Shown here piece after piece: positions 11,008-24,200 of a stretch of 40,705 nt of DNA. The notes under the pieces were generated by a model. That model was not told the DNA's origin and ran no database searches. It worked only from the letters and a program-made list of their open reading frames with translations. Source of the DNA: Ichthyosporea sp. XGB-2017a (lineage: Eukaryota > Opisthokonta > Ichthyosporea). The DNA is taken from assembly GCA_002811675.1 (NCBI GenBank), contig PDIM01010260.1, positions 175,211 to 215,915 of the forward strand, in the 5' to 3' direction. Position numbers and translations under genes: made by a program. Each line of letters begins with the position of its first letter. Positions within the stretch are counted from its first letter, which is position 1.

Positions 11008-12706
11008 CAATATCTACGGCCTGTTATGAAATTTTTTTAGAGGGTAATTAGTATTGTAATTAATTACAGTAGCTCAAACCTCATTCTTTCATAACGCCCC
11101 TTGCTCCAGAGCTGTGCAATTAACAGTTTAGATTCCCGGTTTATTTTTTTTTGCACAGCTATGTCTGCTTTATGTAACAATTTACCTTCCCGCAAATCCA
11201 TCTATGATCAAAGTCGTTCGTTAGTTGTACAAGAAAGCCATCCATGCATATAACATGTCAGAAGTGACGAGCCATTAAGCTGCTCGTTTTGAGAGATATA
11301 TATTCTACAGGCCTTGTTAACTGTGCTATGTAATGTAGATACAAACTGCTTGTTGAGAGTTCCACCTGAAGGTTGCAAATCAGCTGTTGCCGATAATATA
11401 ATCTTTGTTTTGACAATAAATGGATCGTGGGAGGGTCGAGGGAATGTCTGGGGATCACGGGAATCACGGGATGGTTGAGCTTTGGGTGCTGAGCTCTGAT
11501 TCGCTGTCGTGTTTTATAGCCGGGAACAAGCAGTTACATTGGGCACTTGCAGGACGTCGCTTGATCATGTTGCAGACGTAGGGCGTCTAGTTGTTCGTCG
11601 ATCTGTGCATCATGTAGCTGTGCAGTACTGTAGTGACTAACTGTGACTATATCACTGGTAATTTCCCGATGACCGGCAATGCGTAAATATACTCAGTGTA
11701 CTATAACAGCTCATGGGCCTGCTCGTCTCCCCCTCCCCCGGGTCGGGCGGCGCTACTTATAAAGTTCATGTACGTTAACATGTGAAACTGCGCCAGTGAT
11801 CGACTCGGGGTCCACTCTGGAGTCTCGATCGATCAAATATCGATAGTTTACAATGGATATTTATCATCATGAATGGAATATAAGCCAAAAATCGACTCAT
11901 GCTATTACAGTACATCTGCAATATAAATTTAATAATATATGAATTAACTTTTTTCTTTCGACATGAACTCAAAAACTTATGGATCGCTTCATACAAACAC
12001 AAACAAAACAGCAGCTTATAGGTTAGCTGTTAGCTATCATGTAGCTACGTGAATATAGTCTCGGAAAAGAATTGGGCGGTTACTTTTATTATAATTATCT
12101 TGCAACTATAGCTAAGCCGCACCTTTGCCTGAAGTCGATGCTGATCACTGGTTATTGTTATTATCATATTGTATTATAACTTATAATGTAATTTGTAATT
12201 ATTAAAACGTCGGAAGGAGAAGAAGACCAGAGTGAAGGAGATTTTGTGTCTGATTTCTGTTTGTTTGTGTATGAAAAGAGAAAGGAAGAGTAGGAAGGAA
12301 TAGAAGAAGAAGAAGAAGAAGAAGAAGAAGAAGAAGAAGAAGAAGAAAAGCGGGGGCGTACTTTGATTTGGTTAAATTATTTGCATTTTTTTTTTCTTTG
12401 ATTTGAAGTGTAGAAAAGATTTGAACTTTTTTATTTTGTTTTTTGTCAATCTTTATATCTGAGCCTTTCCCGTGAAACTTAAGGGAAGAAAAACAAACGT
12501 CTATAGCACACTTAAACGCGGTGTTACTTCTACAACCTTGTAAAACTATAATTGTTTCTGCTGAAGGGTGTGGGAAACTTAGGAGGGATTCAAGTTCAAG
12601 TGATTTGAATAGTGCATATTTTTCTCCGAAGTGAATTGTCAAACTAAATTGGAAACGTCAATAGAGTGAGAAAAAAAATCGGGAATTAACAGAGAGGTTT
12701 GTGAAT
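11008..12706. other. Intergenic, upstream of the LIM-homeobox gene
   Basis: No gene is supported. I looked specifically for a further LIM-domain exon (CxxC...HxxCxxCxxC) on the + strand and saw none. The frame entering the ATG at 12707 has an in-frame TAG at 12662. The stretch contains a GAA microsatellite and may hold the regulatory DNA of the homeobox gene. Confidence 0.55.
12303..12348 (+). repeat. (GAA)n microsatellite, about 15 units
   Basis: An uninterrupted run of GAA triplets about 360 bases before the LIM-homeobox start codon. Read on the minus strand it makes a spurious poly-Leu frame. Confidence 0.95.
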
Positions 12707-14498
12707 ATGGGAGGACCCAACTGTGGACTGTGTGGAGGAACGGTCAGCGTGCCTTCTATGAATGCTGCAGATAAGGTGAGTGGAATAGAGTCAAGTGGAA
12801 TCATGTAAAGCGGTGGGTGTTGAGTTACTAACTTTGGCTTGTCTCTGCTTTGTTTTTAATTTATTGAATATGATTTAGTTTTACCATCCGGAATGCTTTA
12901 AATGTTTTAAATGCAAAAAGAAAATTAATGCCGGCGAGAAGTTTGCGTTGAAGGACGACACACTTTACTGTTTGGAAGATTATACTAAGCTGTCCCGTGA
13001 GAGTGGGGGCAGTGGGGGCAGTGATGTGGAGCAGCATAAAGAAAACACTGCAGTGCAGAACGTGAAGGATCAAGAAGAGACAAAAAGGCGAAACAGAACA
13101 ACTATTACAGAAGAGCAGCTTGAGCATATGAAGGCCTGCTTCGAGACCATCCAGGTGCCCAACCAAGAGAAGAAGGAAGAACTAAGTAGACTGACAGGGT
13201 TGTCCACACGAGTAATTCAGGTATGGTTCCAGAATAGAAGGGCAAAGGAGAAAAAGAGAAATGACGGGCTAAAACAACAGGCATTCAGTCCTTCGCCAAT
13301 GCCTGCAAATGCTTCATCTCCACTTGCTCGTTCTGCTGTGGCTTCCGGCTCCAATGGTAGCAATAGTAGACTCGTACAGAGGACAAATTCGAATCCACAA
13401 ATAGGTTCGTCTCCTCTTCTCACGGGCGCAAGCAGTCCATTAGCAAGCCCTAGCCCAGGAAAGCCCACACTAGATGCGAAGCGCAACAGTGGTGTTAATC
13501 CTATTCAGCAATTTGAACACATGTCGATAAATTCTGCGGGAAATCGTAACTCGGCGGGGGCAGCTTTGCAGCAACAGTTTTTGGCACAACAGGCGAATTT
13601 ACAGCAACTGGGAGGTATCCAGCAAGGGGTTCAGCCGAGTCAGATGATGGGTATGAAAATGGGAGCACATCCTGCGCAGCCTATGAGTGATATGCAACAC
13701 ATGTTTAACGGGCTGTCGGGGTCTACCGGTACAGGGCTTCATCGGGCATACTCTGCGCCAGACATGAATATGACGCAGATGCAGGGAAGTTTATTGCAAC
13801 AATTACATATGCAGCAGGCGAATAATGCTGGTCTGGGAAGCAACAATAATAGCAATGCCAACCAACAACAGCAAGCGAACCTGGCAGCAGCAGCAGCGTC
13901 ATCAGTGAACGCAAATGGTGGCGGCATTGAAATGGGGTCACTTGATTTGGACTTGGGGGATCTCTTTATTGAGAAGGATCCTCTTGATGAATTCCTTACA
14001 GGCATTAACTTTAATGAAAGTGAAATGGTAACGGAAAGTAGCGGGGTCGCTCCATCACTTCCAAAGGGAAACGAAGCGAACAATGTTCCACTGAACCCAG
14101 CAGTGCAGCGGCTTGCGGGAGGGGGAAACACTCTTCGAAGGGCAAACTCTCAGCCAAATCTTCAGCGGGTGCCTGTTGGATCTCGACCACAGAGTCCAAG
14201 CCCACTGGAGTCACCACGTTCTCCGGGAGGTGTACCTATGAATGCAGCAATGAGAATGCAAAACAAAGCTGTGCGTAAAAGATCGTCAGCTCCTTATGCA
14301 GTTGTGAATAGACATGGGAGTATGGACGATCTTATGAGACAGGGTCAAGTGGGGAATATCAAAACACCGGGGGCATATGGCGTATCTTCACCAAATAACT
14401 TTGCTGGTGGAAACAATGGAAATAATGGGAACTTGTTTGAATTTGGTGGACTTGGAGAAGATCCTTTGTTCGCAACAGATATCAATGGTTTGTCTTAA
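12707..14498 (+). CDS. LIM-homeodomain transcription factor with one LIM domain
   Basis: Exon 1 is 12707-12775 and exon 2 is 12879-14498, joined by a 103-base phase-0 intron (GTGAGT...TTTAG), giving 562 residues. Residues 6-57 form one complete LIM zinc finger (C6, C9, H26, C29, C32, C35, C54, D57), most like the second LIM of LIM-HD proteins. Residues 92-151 form a homeodomain with RNRTTIT, TGLSTRVIQVWFQNRRAKEK, closest by eye to the Lhx1/5 and Lhx3/4 groups. LIM-HD proteins normally have two LIM domains; here the ATG precedes only one and an in-frame TAG stands at 12662. The roughly 410-residue tail is disordered, Q/N/S/P-rich, and carries repeated phosphosite-like motifs (S194, S315, S447, S493, S504) plus an acidic-hydrophobic patch (residues 377-400) that could activate transcription. 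The protein should act in the nucleus as a developmental DNA-binding regulator, with the LIM domain contacting an LDB-type cofactor. Confidence 0.9.
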
Positions 14499-14899
14499 AA
14501 ATGTAAAATTATATGACTATGGGACGTATTCACTTTATTACGATTTCTTCACGAACACACAATATTGCCATTTTACCTATCTCATCATACACGCATTTAC
14601 CTCTTTCCAAACACAACATCAAAGAAATATTAGCATTGAAAAGCGAAAACACCCTATTAGCATCATTTCGCAGTTCACAGATTTTAAATTATAGATCGAC
14701 CAAAAACGCTTGGAGCTCTAAATTGGCAGTTTCCTCTATCTTAGCATATCTCTCTGGTACATATACGTAGAATTTTGGCAAGCTTGAAACAGAAGTTCGA
14801 GCAGACCAGCCTAGCAAACAAAGGCCACTTCGCTTTCCATCTATGTAATACTACATAGACTACATAGTGGGGTGCTTTGGTGCGTACATGATGCATGCT

Positions 14900-14905
14900 A
14901 ATAAA
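14900..14905 (+). terminator. AATAAA poly(A) signal candidate for the LIM-homeobox gene
   Basis: First AATAAA on the + strand that I see after the stop at 14498, implying a 3' UTR of about 400 bases. Confidence 0.35.
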
Positions 14906-15238
14906 TGTTACTGTAATTAAATCTTGGTTAGATCTGCATTATAGTTGTAATTATAAGGGGTAAGCCGGCCGTGAATCATGAAGTACAAATTGAAACGGGT
15001 ATTTTATAGAGGCAATTGTCATTTGTAAATTGCAGTAAAATGCAGTTAATTGAGCTCTCCAGTCTAATAATTTAGAGGGCGGCGGGGGATCTTTTTTAAT
15101 TATGTCCTTGAAACATGTACACATACGTTAGATGGTGTTTGCCCAGATCAAATAAATCATTAATTACGGACTGTAATTATGGTTATGCATTGTTGTTACA
15201 AGTGCATGCAGCAGGAATTGGTAAGGTCGAAACTTAGC

Positions 15239-15244
15239 TTTATT
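15239..15244 (-). terminator. AATAAA poly(A) signal for the dynein heavy chain
   Basis: TTTATT on the + strand, i.e. AATAAA on the minus strand, 26 bases past the dynein stop codon. Confidence 0.55.
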
Positions 15245-15269
15245 AGCCCCTGGTCAATCAAACTAAATT

Positions 15270-18200
15270 TTAATCATCTAATTGGCAAAGAAGAGCTACA
15301 CCACGACATACCCAGTGTTTCTGGGGTTGTTTAGATGGTAATTCTGCTTGAATAACGAAGTTTGTAGAGTGCCCCGATGTCGACAACACGCCTCGTCGTG
15401 CACTCGTCTTGTATACTGGGCAGATATATACGTTTGAAGACACTTTTTCAGTTTGCCTGACAGGCTTTAACCACATAGGAGGTAGTGTTGCTGAAAGGAC
15501 TTTAGGGAACTGCTCATCAAGAGAGTGCTCTTCAATATTCCATCTGGCTCCATCAACAAACAAACCCCGAACAAATACGCCGTCAGGGGCAGGTGAAGTT
15601 AAGTCATCTTCTGGTTTAGTTACGTGGAACTCAAAACATAAAAGATCAATGGGTATCGAGTGCTTTCTAGAGAAGTTCTGTAAAGCCCCAGTCAAAAAGG
15701 ATTGAGTAAAGTAGAACCCTGAAATCCAAAAGACAGGTGGCGCCTTCAGATCAATCCAATCCTGAAGAAACTTCAATCGAAGAAGCAGGTCAATGACATA
15801 TCCACCTAGAGGCTTTAATGATGGATACGATTTACCTTGCCATAATGCTGGTTGCTTGTTCTTCAATAAGCTCTGCCCAACATCTTCCAAGTCAGCAGAC
15901 ATGACAACCAGTCCTTTAATTGCCTTCTGTAAATCTATAAGGCTTCGCCGAACGACAGAAGTCAGATTATTAAACCTTGCCAATTCTTGAACAAGAACCG
16001 TATTCATACTTTCTTCATACATAACGGGATACAGTTCCCCAACCGCTTCGATGTCAAAATCATCAGGAAGCTTCTTTAGGATATCTTGACTGATCTCTGC
16101 AACCACATCATCGCTTTTCTTGCCTCCGCCTCCTCCGGCTTGTGCTTCTGTCAAAAGAATAGACTCAAATAGGGTCTTTGTCTCCGCAATATCACGTGTA
16201 ATATCTACATTATCATGCATGCCAAAAATTTCGGGTGATTGATTTGCAGGAAGAGACTTAATATACTCGACATAGCTCTCATGGTCACCTTTAGCTGGAG
16301 CGTAGTATGTACCACTCGGGGAAAGTTTATACTTTGGATCTTCTACAATATCAGCACAGTAAAAGGTAGACAGCATGTTCATAAGGCATCTTCTATCCCA
16401 ATCATCTGTTACTCGTCCGCCGTAGTTACAATGACCTGTCAAATAAAGAATGGCATCGTAAGGTACCTCGTCATAAGTGTTAATGAATGTCTGCAATTGG
16501 CGCATGCTAATGCGCATGTCTGACTCATTAAATTCATAGGGGATATTGAATCCTAGTGGTCCAAACTTTCTTCGCTCTTGAACTACCGCATGAAAAAAGC
16601 ACAATCCAAAAACAAGTTTTTCCCAAATTGGTGCTTTCTCGCCACAGCCTTCCCAAAACTCTGTGTCATTAAGGGGGTCGTTGGTAAATGACCCTAGAAT
16701 ATTTGCACGTAGACCTTTGGGTGGCTCATTAGTCATCTTTACACCATTTTGTAAAATAGCCACCGGAAAATTGGGAGATGGATAGCTAGTAAGCCAAAGA
16801 CGAAAGTCGGGCTGCATCTCATCTGCCACAAATTGCTCGCATATTTTTTCTAATGCAGGCATCCAGCTGACAGCCAAATGGCAATTTTGCAAAACAACCC
16901 AAGCACCCTCCTTTTTTGCATTTTCAATCAGCTTTGCTGCTATAGGACCTTGGCCTTGACCGAGTGAAATTGTGTTAAAGCGCTGTCCTGTGAAACCTTT
17001 GCTTTCGGCATATTTAATTAACCCTGCCATAGGGTCGGCTCCAGGAGATAATATAAAAATAAGAGGCGTTGCCGGATTGGAGTCCATGTAGCTCTTAGCG
17101 AGGTCAAATGGCGGAGGCTGAACAAATCGGCCTCCCAGTTTGTCTTCTACGTATATTTGTACCGCTGGGATAACTTTGTCTGGTCTAATTGCTCTTAGAA
17201 CTAGAATCTTCTGAAAATCGGTCAGTGTAGATTCAAATGGGTCAGGGAAACGTTCTTTCTCTGGAGTCTTACTCTCATATATTTTCTTGAAAACATTTTG
17301 GCATTCGGCGAAGGAAGCTGAAAATCCTTTAAAGGCGGGTAAGGACTCTAGTCGACATATTTCATCCCATGACCTACTGGTTAGCCAACTCTCAGAAGGG
17401 TTTTCTTTGTCATTCTCCAAGCCGACACCACCAGTTAGAAACTGTTGATATTCTTTCTCATCCATTTCATCCTTCGACTTCAGAATATGACTACAGAGAA
17501 GAAAACTAAAGAGCAGTTTATCCTTTTCAAACAAAGATCTACATATGTTACAGTAAAGACTGTACGAAAAATGATCACTGAGATACCGAAGACGCTTCTC
17601 TAATATCTTCGACTTGTTACTGTCTGCAATGGAACTTATGTACAGGTTAATAAACCATGTCAAGGAGTACTGATACATCGGCTCGATATTAGCGAGGTCA
17701 CTGATTGTAAAGAAAAGAGTCGACGAGTGCTCTGCTATGGGTGTATATCCCTTGCGGGTATTGTCAATTTTCTTTTCAGTCTCTTCAGCAATTTTTTGCT
17801 TTTCTGAAATTTCGTCTGACAAGACTTTGGAGGAAGAGAGAATTTGAATTGCCGATTCATCTTCTAGAATATTTCCTTCTCCCGAACTTAGCGTTTCAAG
17901 AATTTTGTCCTCAATTTCTTGTAGTGTTTTCTTGTTCTGGGCACTTTGTAAAATTAGCTGATTTTTTTCCTCTTCAAGCTCTGGTTTTTCTTTCGCCACC
18001 ACAATACCCAATAATTGGTCTGAAAGACCATCTCTTGTGATCATAAAGTTAAGAAGAGCGACCTTGGTAGAAACCTCTGGTAAGTAATGAGGGTTTCGAA
18101 GTTTTGTGGTCATGTAAAATTTAAAGTTCTTTGAAAATTCAATTGTAGAATCGCCCAACCTTATGCACATAGTGCCTCCCTGTTTGAAAATCTGTTTCAA

Positions 18201-21200
18201 CAGTAAAGGTTCTAGAACAGGGTCAATTTCCTCTTCGATATTCTCAAGCAAACAGGGATATCCAAACTGAATGCAATTCTCTAATGAGCGAACATAATCA
18301 CCATCAGAAAGTTTAATGACACATAGATTGTTGTCTTTTTCGAAGTTTTTTATCCATTTGTTAGCTTGCCCTTGTGGGTCAATCATCAAGGGCCATCTTC
18401 GTGCGTTTGCTACCACAACACCATTGTCTACAGAAAATGAGTCAGTGGGAAGCCCTGCGATATTCCATGCTCGGATTTCTACAGGTTGGCCAAGAACCTT
18501 GCTCAAAGTGAAGTCTGAGGTACAAAGGATATTTTGCCCTTGGCATTGCTTTACCCATGACTCGGTGCACTTGTTACGGTATCCTGATGTAAATGCCCCC
18601 AAATAAGCCACAGTCCCTGCTGATATGATGACGTCTCCAGTCAGATTGTTGTATACCCCTGTCAATCTTTCAGCTGCGGCAGACCATCTGTCTTTCTCTC
18701 CTCCAAGCCCTCCAATCAATTTTTCTGCTCTTTCCAGTTTTTTAGAGCAAAGATCCACTTGATATTCAAGATCATTTTTCTTGTCCACCATGTTTTTAAA
18801 GTTTGTTTGGAGCTTGTTAAGTCTGTCTTGCACCTCTTGCAGCTCGGCTCTCTTTTCGTCTAAGCGTGCCATTGTTTCTGTAAGAAGTTCATCCGCCTGT
18901 CGCAGTTGTTCTTTCTTTGGTGCCACAACTTTGGCTACCCTGTCGTAAACTTCCATAGCCCGCACCCACTTGCAAAGTCCCTCTCCTGCAGAAGACGCAT
19001 TTCTTACTTTCTCGGGAACAAACTCTGGGTTAGTCATATAGTCAGTACGTATCTTTTTCATCACAGCCACAGGAATGTTATCTTTATCGTAGACTTTAAG
19101 GCTTTCTAAGAACTTCATATCTCCCAAAAGCTTCTTAGCTGGCCCCCAGTAGTCTATAACTTTCTCTCCCGAACCGGAAGGGTTTGGAATCTTATCCGGT
19201 TTAATTTCTTTCATGATACATATGGCTTCCATAACCAATTTAACACCAGCAGGGGGGGTTTTCATGGACTTTACCACTGTGATGTCTGCTGGTTTGAGAG
19301 TATTCAGAGCTTCCATAGCAGCTTCTAAAGCTGGCAATGCTTCGGCAAGGTCTTCTTCGCACTCGTCTTTCATTGCTTTTGCCTTGTCGGCCTGTTCGTT
19401 CGCTGAATCTTCTTCTGCTTTGACAATTTTACTGTATGCTTCAACTTCAACTGATTCCTTTTCTATTACTTTCATCATTTCCTCAGTCTCGCGAGCAGTG
19501 ACAACTAGCTGTGGCTGTAGGGCTGTCAACTCTTCTTGCATTGTCGCAACTTGACCAGCGGCAAAGTCCAATTTTTCGAGACCAATAACATATCTGTTTT
19601 TTGAAGTCATCACAATTTCACGGTTCTTAAATAAAAGATCTTTGAAAGCAGATATTAATTCCAAAAATGAAGTTGGCGTAACATAATTAAACCGTCCCAG
19701 TTTATCTTTGAATTCAAGGGAGAGTTCACGTGCGTCAATATGAAAGCACTGACAGAGTTCAATGCAAGACCGCTTCTCATCAGCATCCATTTCCACCTCG
19801 TCCAAAAACTGTGTGGCAACAACTTGCAATCCATCGGCTGGCCAAGCCTGAAACCAGTCGATTGTACAGCAATTTATAAGGGAAGGGAATTGTCTTAGCC
19901 TGTTTCTGAAAGCATCCCCAATTGGACTCATGCACAGAATGATGTGCAAATTTTCTTTCACCCTGTCAATGAACATACTGTACAAAGCAAGGGGACTCAA
20001 CTCAACATTTTTTCCCATAGTTTGTTGGGCAATGGATCGCATTCTTTCACTTATTTCCTGCTTCTCATCAATTGCAAATATATTTGGAACTTCGCCTGAG
20101 TTTAGAAGATTGTTGATGTCTTCGAGCATTGATTCGTACTTAATTTGCGTATCATTAAACAGAAACACAGTCTGATCCCCTTTTACCCCAGCTCCCTTAA
20201 GAATATTTTTAATGTCATCTTGCCATTCCACCGTAGCGTACGTTTTCGTGATTTCAGGCTGGAATAGTCTGTATCCACATAGAAAAGCAGACAGTCTCGT
20301 TAGGCTTTGTCGCCCACTCCCCCCGACTCCTACTAAGAGTGCATTTGCACCAGGAAGCTTGAGCAACCGACATATTCTGGAGATATGCTCTAAAACATAC
20401 CGAAAGATGACCAAATTCATGGGGGTCTTATAAGTCTGATTATATTCAGCAAGCCCTTCCGAAACCACTTTGTTTAGCTCTTCAATATCCAAAACCTCGT
20501 CGTATAGTTTGTTTTCTTCCGTACTAAGAATATCACAAAACATTAAATTGCTGGTATGCTTGATTGTAATATCTCCTCCCTCATTGTTATTCAGACTGGC
20601 AAACGCCGAATCAAATTCTAAATTGAAATGTGTTTTTACAAGTCCTTTCAAAAAGGCATGCAACCATTCTCTATCGCTATCTTCGATCAATCTGTCGTAA
20701 AAAACTCTATAAACTTCATGGCACCATAGCCGAATAAACTTCTTCTTATCATTCATTACAATAGGAGTCACAAGAAGTACGCCATTCACAACTCTTCCAA
20801 AATCTCTCAAGTTGAATGTGTAATGAGATTTTGCAGGGGTTGGTAAAAGGTTTTCCATGGCTGCTTTGTAAAGGTCCATGGTGGCAGATACAATCTGTTT
20901 TCCAACAATTTGAAGCTCGCCTAAGAAATCATGTTTCACGAGGTGCCAATTTACAATTTGCGAGAAAATTTTTGTCATTGTTAAATCATTGAAACTGTTG
21001 ATGGAAAGCATGTTGAAGTGTCTTGAAAATCTTTCAGTAACAAAATTTCGGCTTCCCCCAGGCGGTCCCATTGCTGTGATGAATTGGATATCTATCAATT
21101 CTATCCGAGTGGTATCTTTCTTGTCATACCAGTTAGAATGGTCCATAAACTGGCGAAGCAACTCTATCGGCGGCTGTGCACCATAAACTTCTTTTGCCGG

Positions 21201-24200
21201 CATATTTAAATCATCAACAAAAACTATGCATTTCTTTCCCATTGGAGGGCCATAAACACCTTTTCTTCGCTTGTCTAGTTTGGACATTATTATATCTTGC
21301 GCCTGACCTGCTGTAGTTTGAGCAGAAAAGTTCACGAATAAAGGGATATACTTGGATTGGTCTAGTCCATTCATGAGTTTGTTTTTGATATATACGGATT
21401 TACCAGTTCCTGTCGGACCGACAAAAAATGTAGGTTTTCCGTTTCGCACTAGTAGGTCAATAAGAAATTCAGACCGTATGGTGTCCGGTGTACTCACAAT
21501 AAGCTCTGAGAGCTTGGCATCAGTAGGGATATCCTCTGCTTTCTGAAAGTCTGTCCATCGTAACCATTTGCCCATACTCTGGTTGACAAACACATAGTCA
21601 TATATACTATCCCCGTCTGGAATTGGGTGTGTGAACTTCATTTCCTTCGCATTTTCAGCAATAAGTGCACGAACTATTTCATTAAACTTTTCCCTTCCAT
21701 CTAAGTTCAAACACCCACCAATTCCCCACACTAGCGCAAAGAAAAAGTACGCCTGTAGCCATGTCATAATATACTTTTCGTCTAAATCCTCTTGAGAGCT
21801 AAAGTCGTTAATAAATGACTCCATTATATTCATTAAGCTAGTGACTACATTTGAATTGCTAGTAGGAGACAATGTCTTACACGACGCAGCAAGCGCTCGT
21901 AGGCACGGAGGAACAAGCAATGAAAACATCTGACTTAAGAAGGTTTTGTGATTTTCACTAATGCATTCAGGAAGGGTATTGAGCCACGAGTTTACCAAAG
22001 GTTCCCATCCAAGATTTTTTGGCTCCATGTATATCATACCACAGCGACTAACAGTTGCTGGTGACGCTACTGCCAAGTCCATTACCTCGAAAATAAGATT
22101 CATTCGATTTCCAAGTTGGATAATTTCTCCACTCATTAAGCACAGCTTCCTATTGTCATCAAGCACTGTGTTCATATTTTCAATCCAGATTGCATCCACA
22201 GGACCATCAAACACAAGCCATCTTCTGTCTTGTGCGGACATTACGGCATAGTCTCTAAAGCTATTCGCCAAAACACCATCAGACCACTCGTGGGAAACAG
22301 CATCAAATTGACCATACAGTTCACCCATTGTTATAGACTTGGGATTTAAAGTTTTGGTTAGTACCTTGCTTTCACCCATTAGTCCTTTCTTGGCAACTCT
22401 ACCTAAAGCTCCAGCAAGTGTCCGAAGGCATTTGGTTTTTCCAGAAATTGGCTCTCCAACTAACATAAAGCCATGTCGAACTATCATCATCTCGTATGTT
22501 TGTAACACCTTTTCTACAAATGGGTCCACCATCTGTAAATTTAACTCTTTACATGTTTCAGCAATTGCTTCTGTGATAACCTCATAGTCCGGCTCAGGGA
22601 GAGTAACACCAGGAAATAGATCTGAAATGATCCCGCGAAAAAGGGGAATGTCATGGGACAGAAATTTGGCTAAGTTAACGTCAATGATTGAGCGAAGAAT
22701 AACAATACTTTCGTCTTCATTAGGATAAGCGAGCTTAAGATTTCCAGCTGCAGCAAGAACGGATTTCACTGCTCTCATTCCGTAATCGTAGTGGCTCTGG
22801 GAAGAAAGTTGTTCAGAACAAAGCCTGTATGTTGTCACAATTTTGACAGACATATTTCGCGCATCTACGAACCCAAACGAATATAGGACAATCTCCCCTA
22901 TCATAGCATAATCAGGCACCATCATAGCAACAGTTCGAAACAGTACTTTCAAATTGTCAGGAAGTTCGCTTCGGCCGGCATATCCTGGATTCATGGTTAT
23001 AAAAACACAACATGTTGGATCCAATGGGAGGTCTGTCCCTTCGAATAAGATACTGTTTTGTTTGGTTGCAATTCCTCTTTGAATTGTTAGCACTTGTTGG
23101 GCAACAACAGAGAGCACTTCGAGATCTATTCGGTTGAATTCATCAAAGCATGCCCATGCACCAGCTGCAGCAAGCCCTTTGAAGAATTTACCCATTGCAA
23201 TGAAATCAAGTCCATCGGAACAATTGAAAACAACACATTGTTTAGCAAGTGCTTTTGCAAGATCTTTTGTTGTTTCAGTTTTACCAGTTCCCGCTGGTCC
23301 TTCTGGCGCCCCTCCTAAGTTTAAGCTATATGCCCCAATCAGTGTACGATAACATCTATCAGTTAATGGTGTAATGACTAGACGAGCGCTGTTACCCAGA
23401 TATTCGTATCCATATGGTACGGTGGCATTAATCATTTTCACTGTCACGTTTTCGCCTTCCCAATAGTATCGAAGCTGACTCAGCCACTGAAAATCATTCT
23501 CTAGCTCGATGTTTTCGTCCACCATCATTTGGATGACATCTTTGGCATGTACATCTATTACAACCAAAGCCCCCAGGGTAAGTCGCGCCATGCTAGTTAA
23601 ATCTCCTCTAACGAGCGCGACCACCTTTTCGAGTCGACTAATCGATTCTTTATGATAATCTTTAAGTGTGCCTTCTTTAATACACTTTTGGACTTCCTGT
23701 GTCCAGAATATTTGACTGACAGCAAGCACAGCTTGTCCAGGCCACTGAAGAACCCATTCTTCCCTTGGCTTTTGAGTGAAATCTTGAAGAGATTTATGGC
23801 AAACATCACGTACACTGATTTGCATTTCTTGTTGTACCTGAAGAAGCCATTTTTCAACAGAGCCTCTTGCAGCACTTGTGGAGATAGGTGTGCACATTTT
23901 CACTTTTTCATCTTCCGCACTGATCATATCCTCAATATCCAATTTCTCATTAAACTGCAGTTTACAAATGCCTTCAAAGCACTTTTTCAAATGGGGCTGC
24001 ACTCTTAATGGGTCTTTGGTTTCTGAAAGTATTTCAAGCATCTCATCATTTGACAAGAAGAAAAACCTGGGGAAGTACAGGCGCTTGCGTTCTAAGTAAT
24101 TGTTCAGCCCTTTGTTGATTTTGTCCAGCATAGCATTGCTCTCTGTTAGCTTCTCCAGAATATCTGGCATGTCTGTTGCATCCAAGACCATTGGGTTCTT

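Larger units (their letters stand above)
14499..15269. other. Convergent intergenic region (3' ends of the LIM-homeobox gene and DNAH7)
   Basis: The two genes point toward each other here. Apart from the two poly(A) signals I see only short open frames. One 54-codon minus-strand frame (14689-14850) reads plausibly as protein but has no start codon or recognised domain. Confidence 0.5.

Noticed and set aside
12202-12642. 146-codon minus-strand open frame with poly-Leu
   Set aside because: It is produced by reading the GAA microsatellite backwards; no domain.
14689-14850. 54-codon minus-strand frame downstream of DNAH7 (KFYVYVPERYAKIEE)
   Set aside because: Too short, no ATG, no upstream exon found in the 400 bases to DNAH7.
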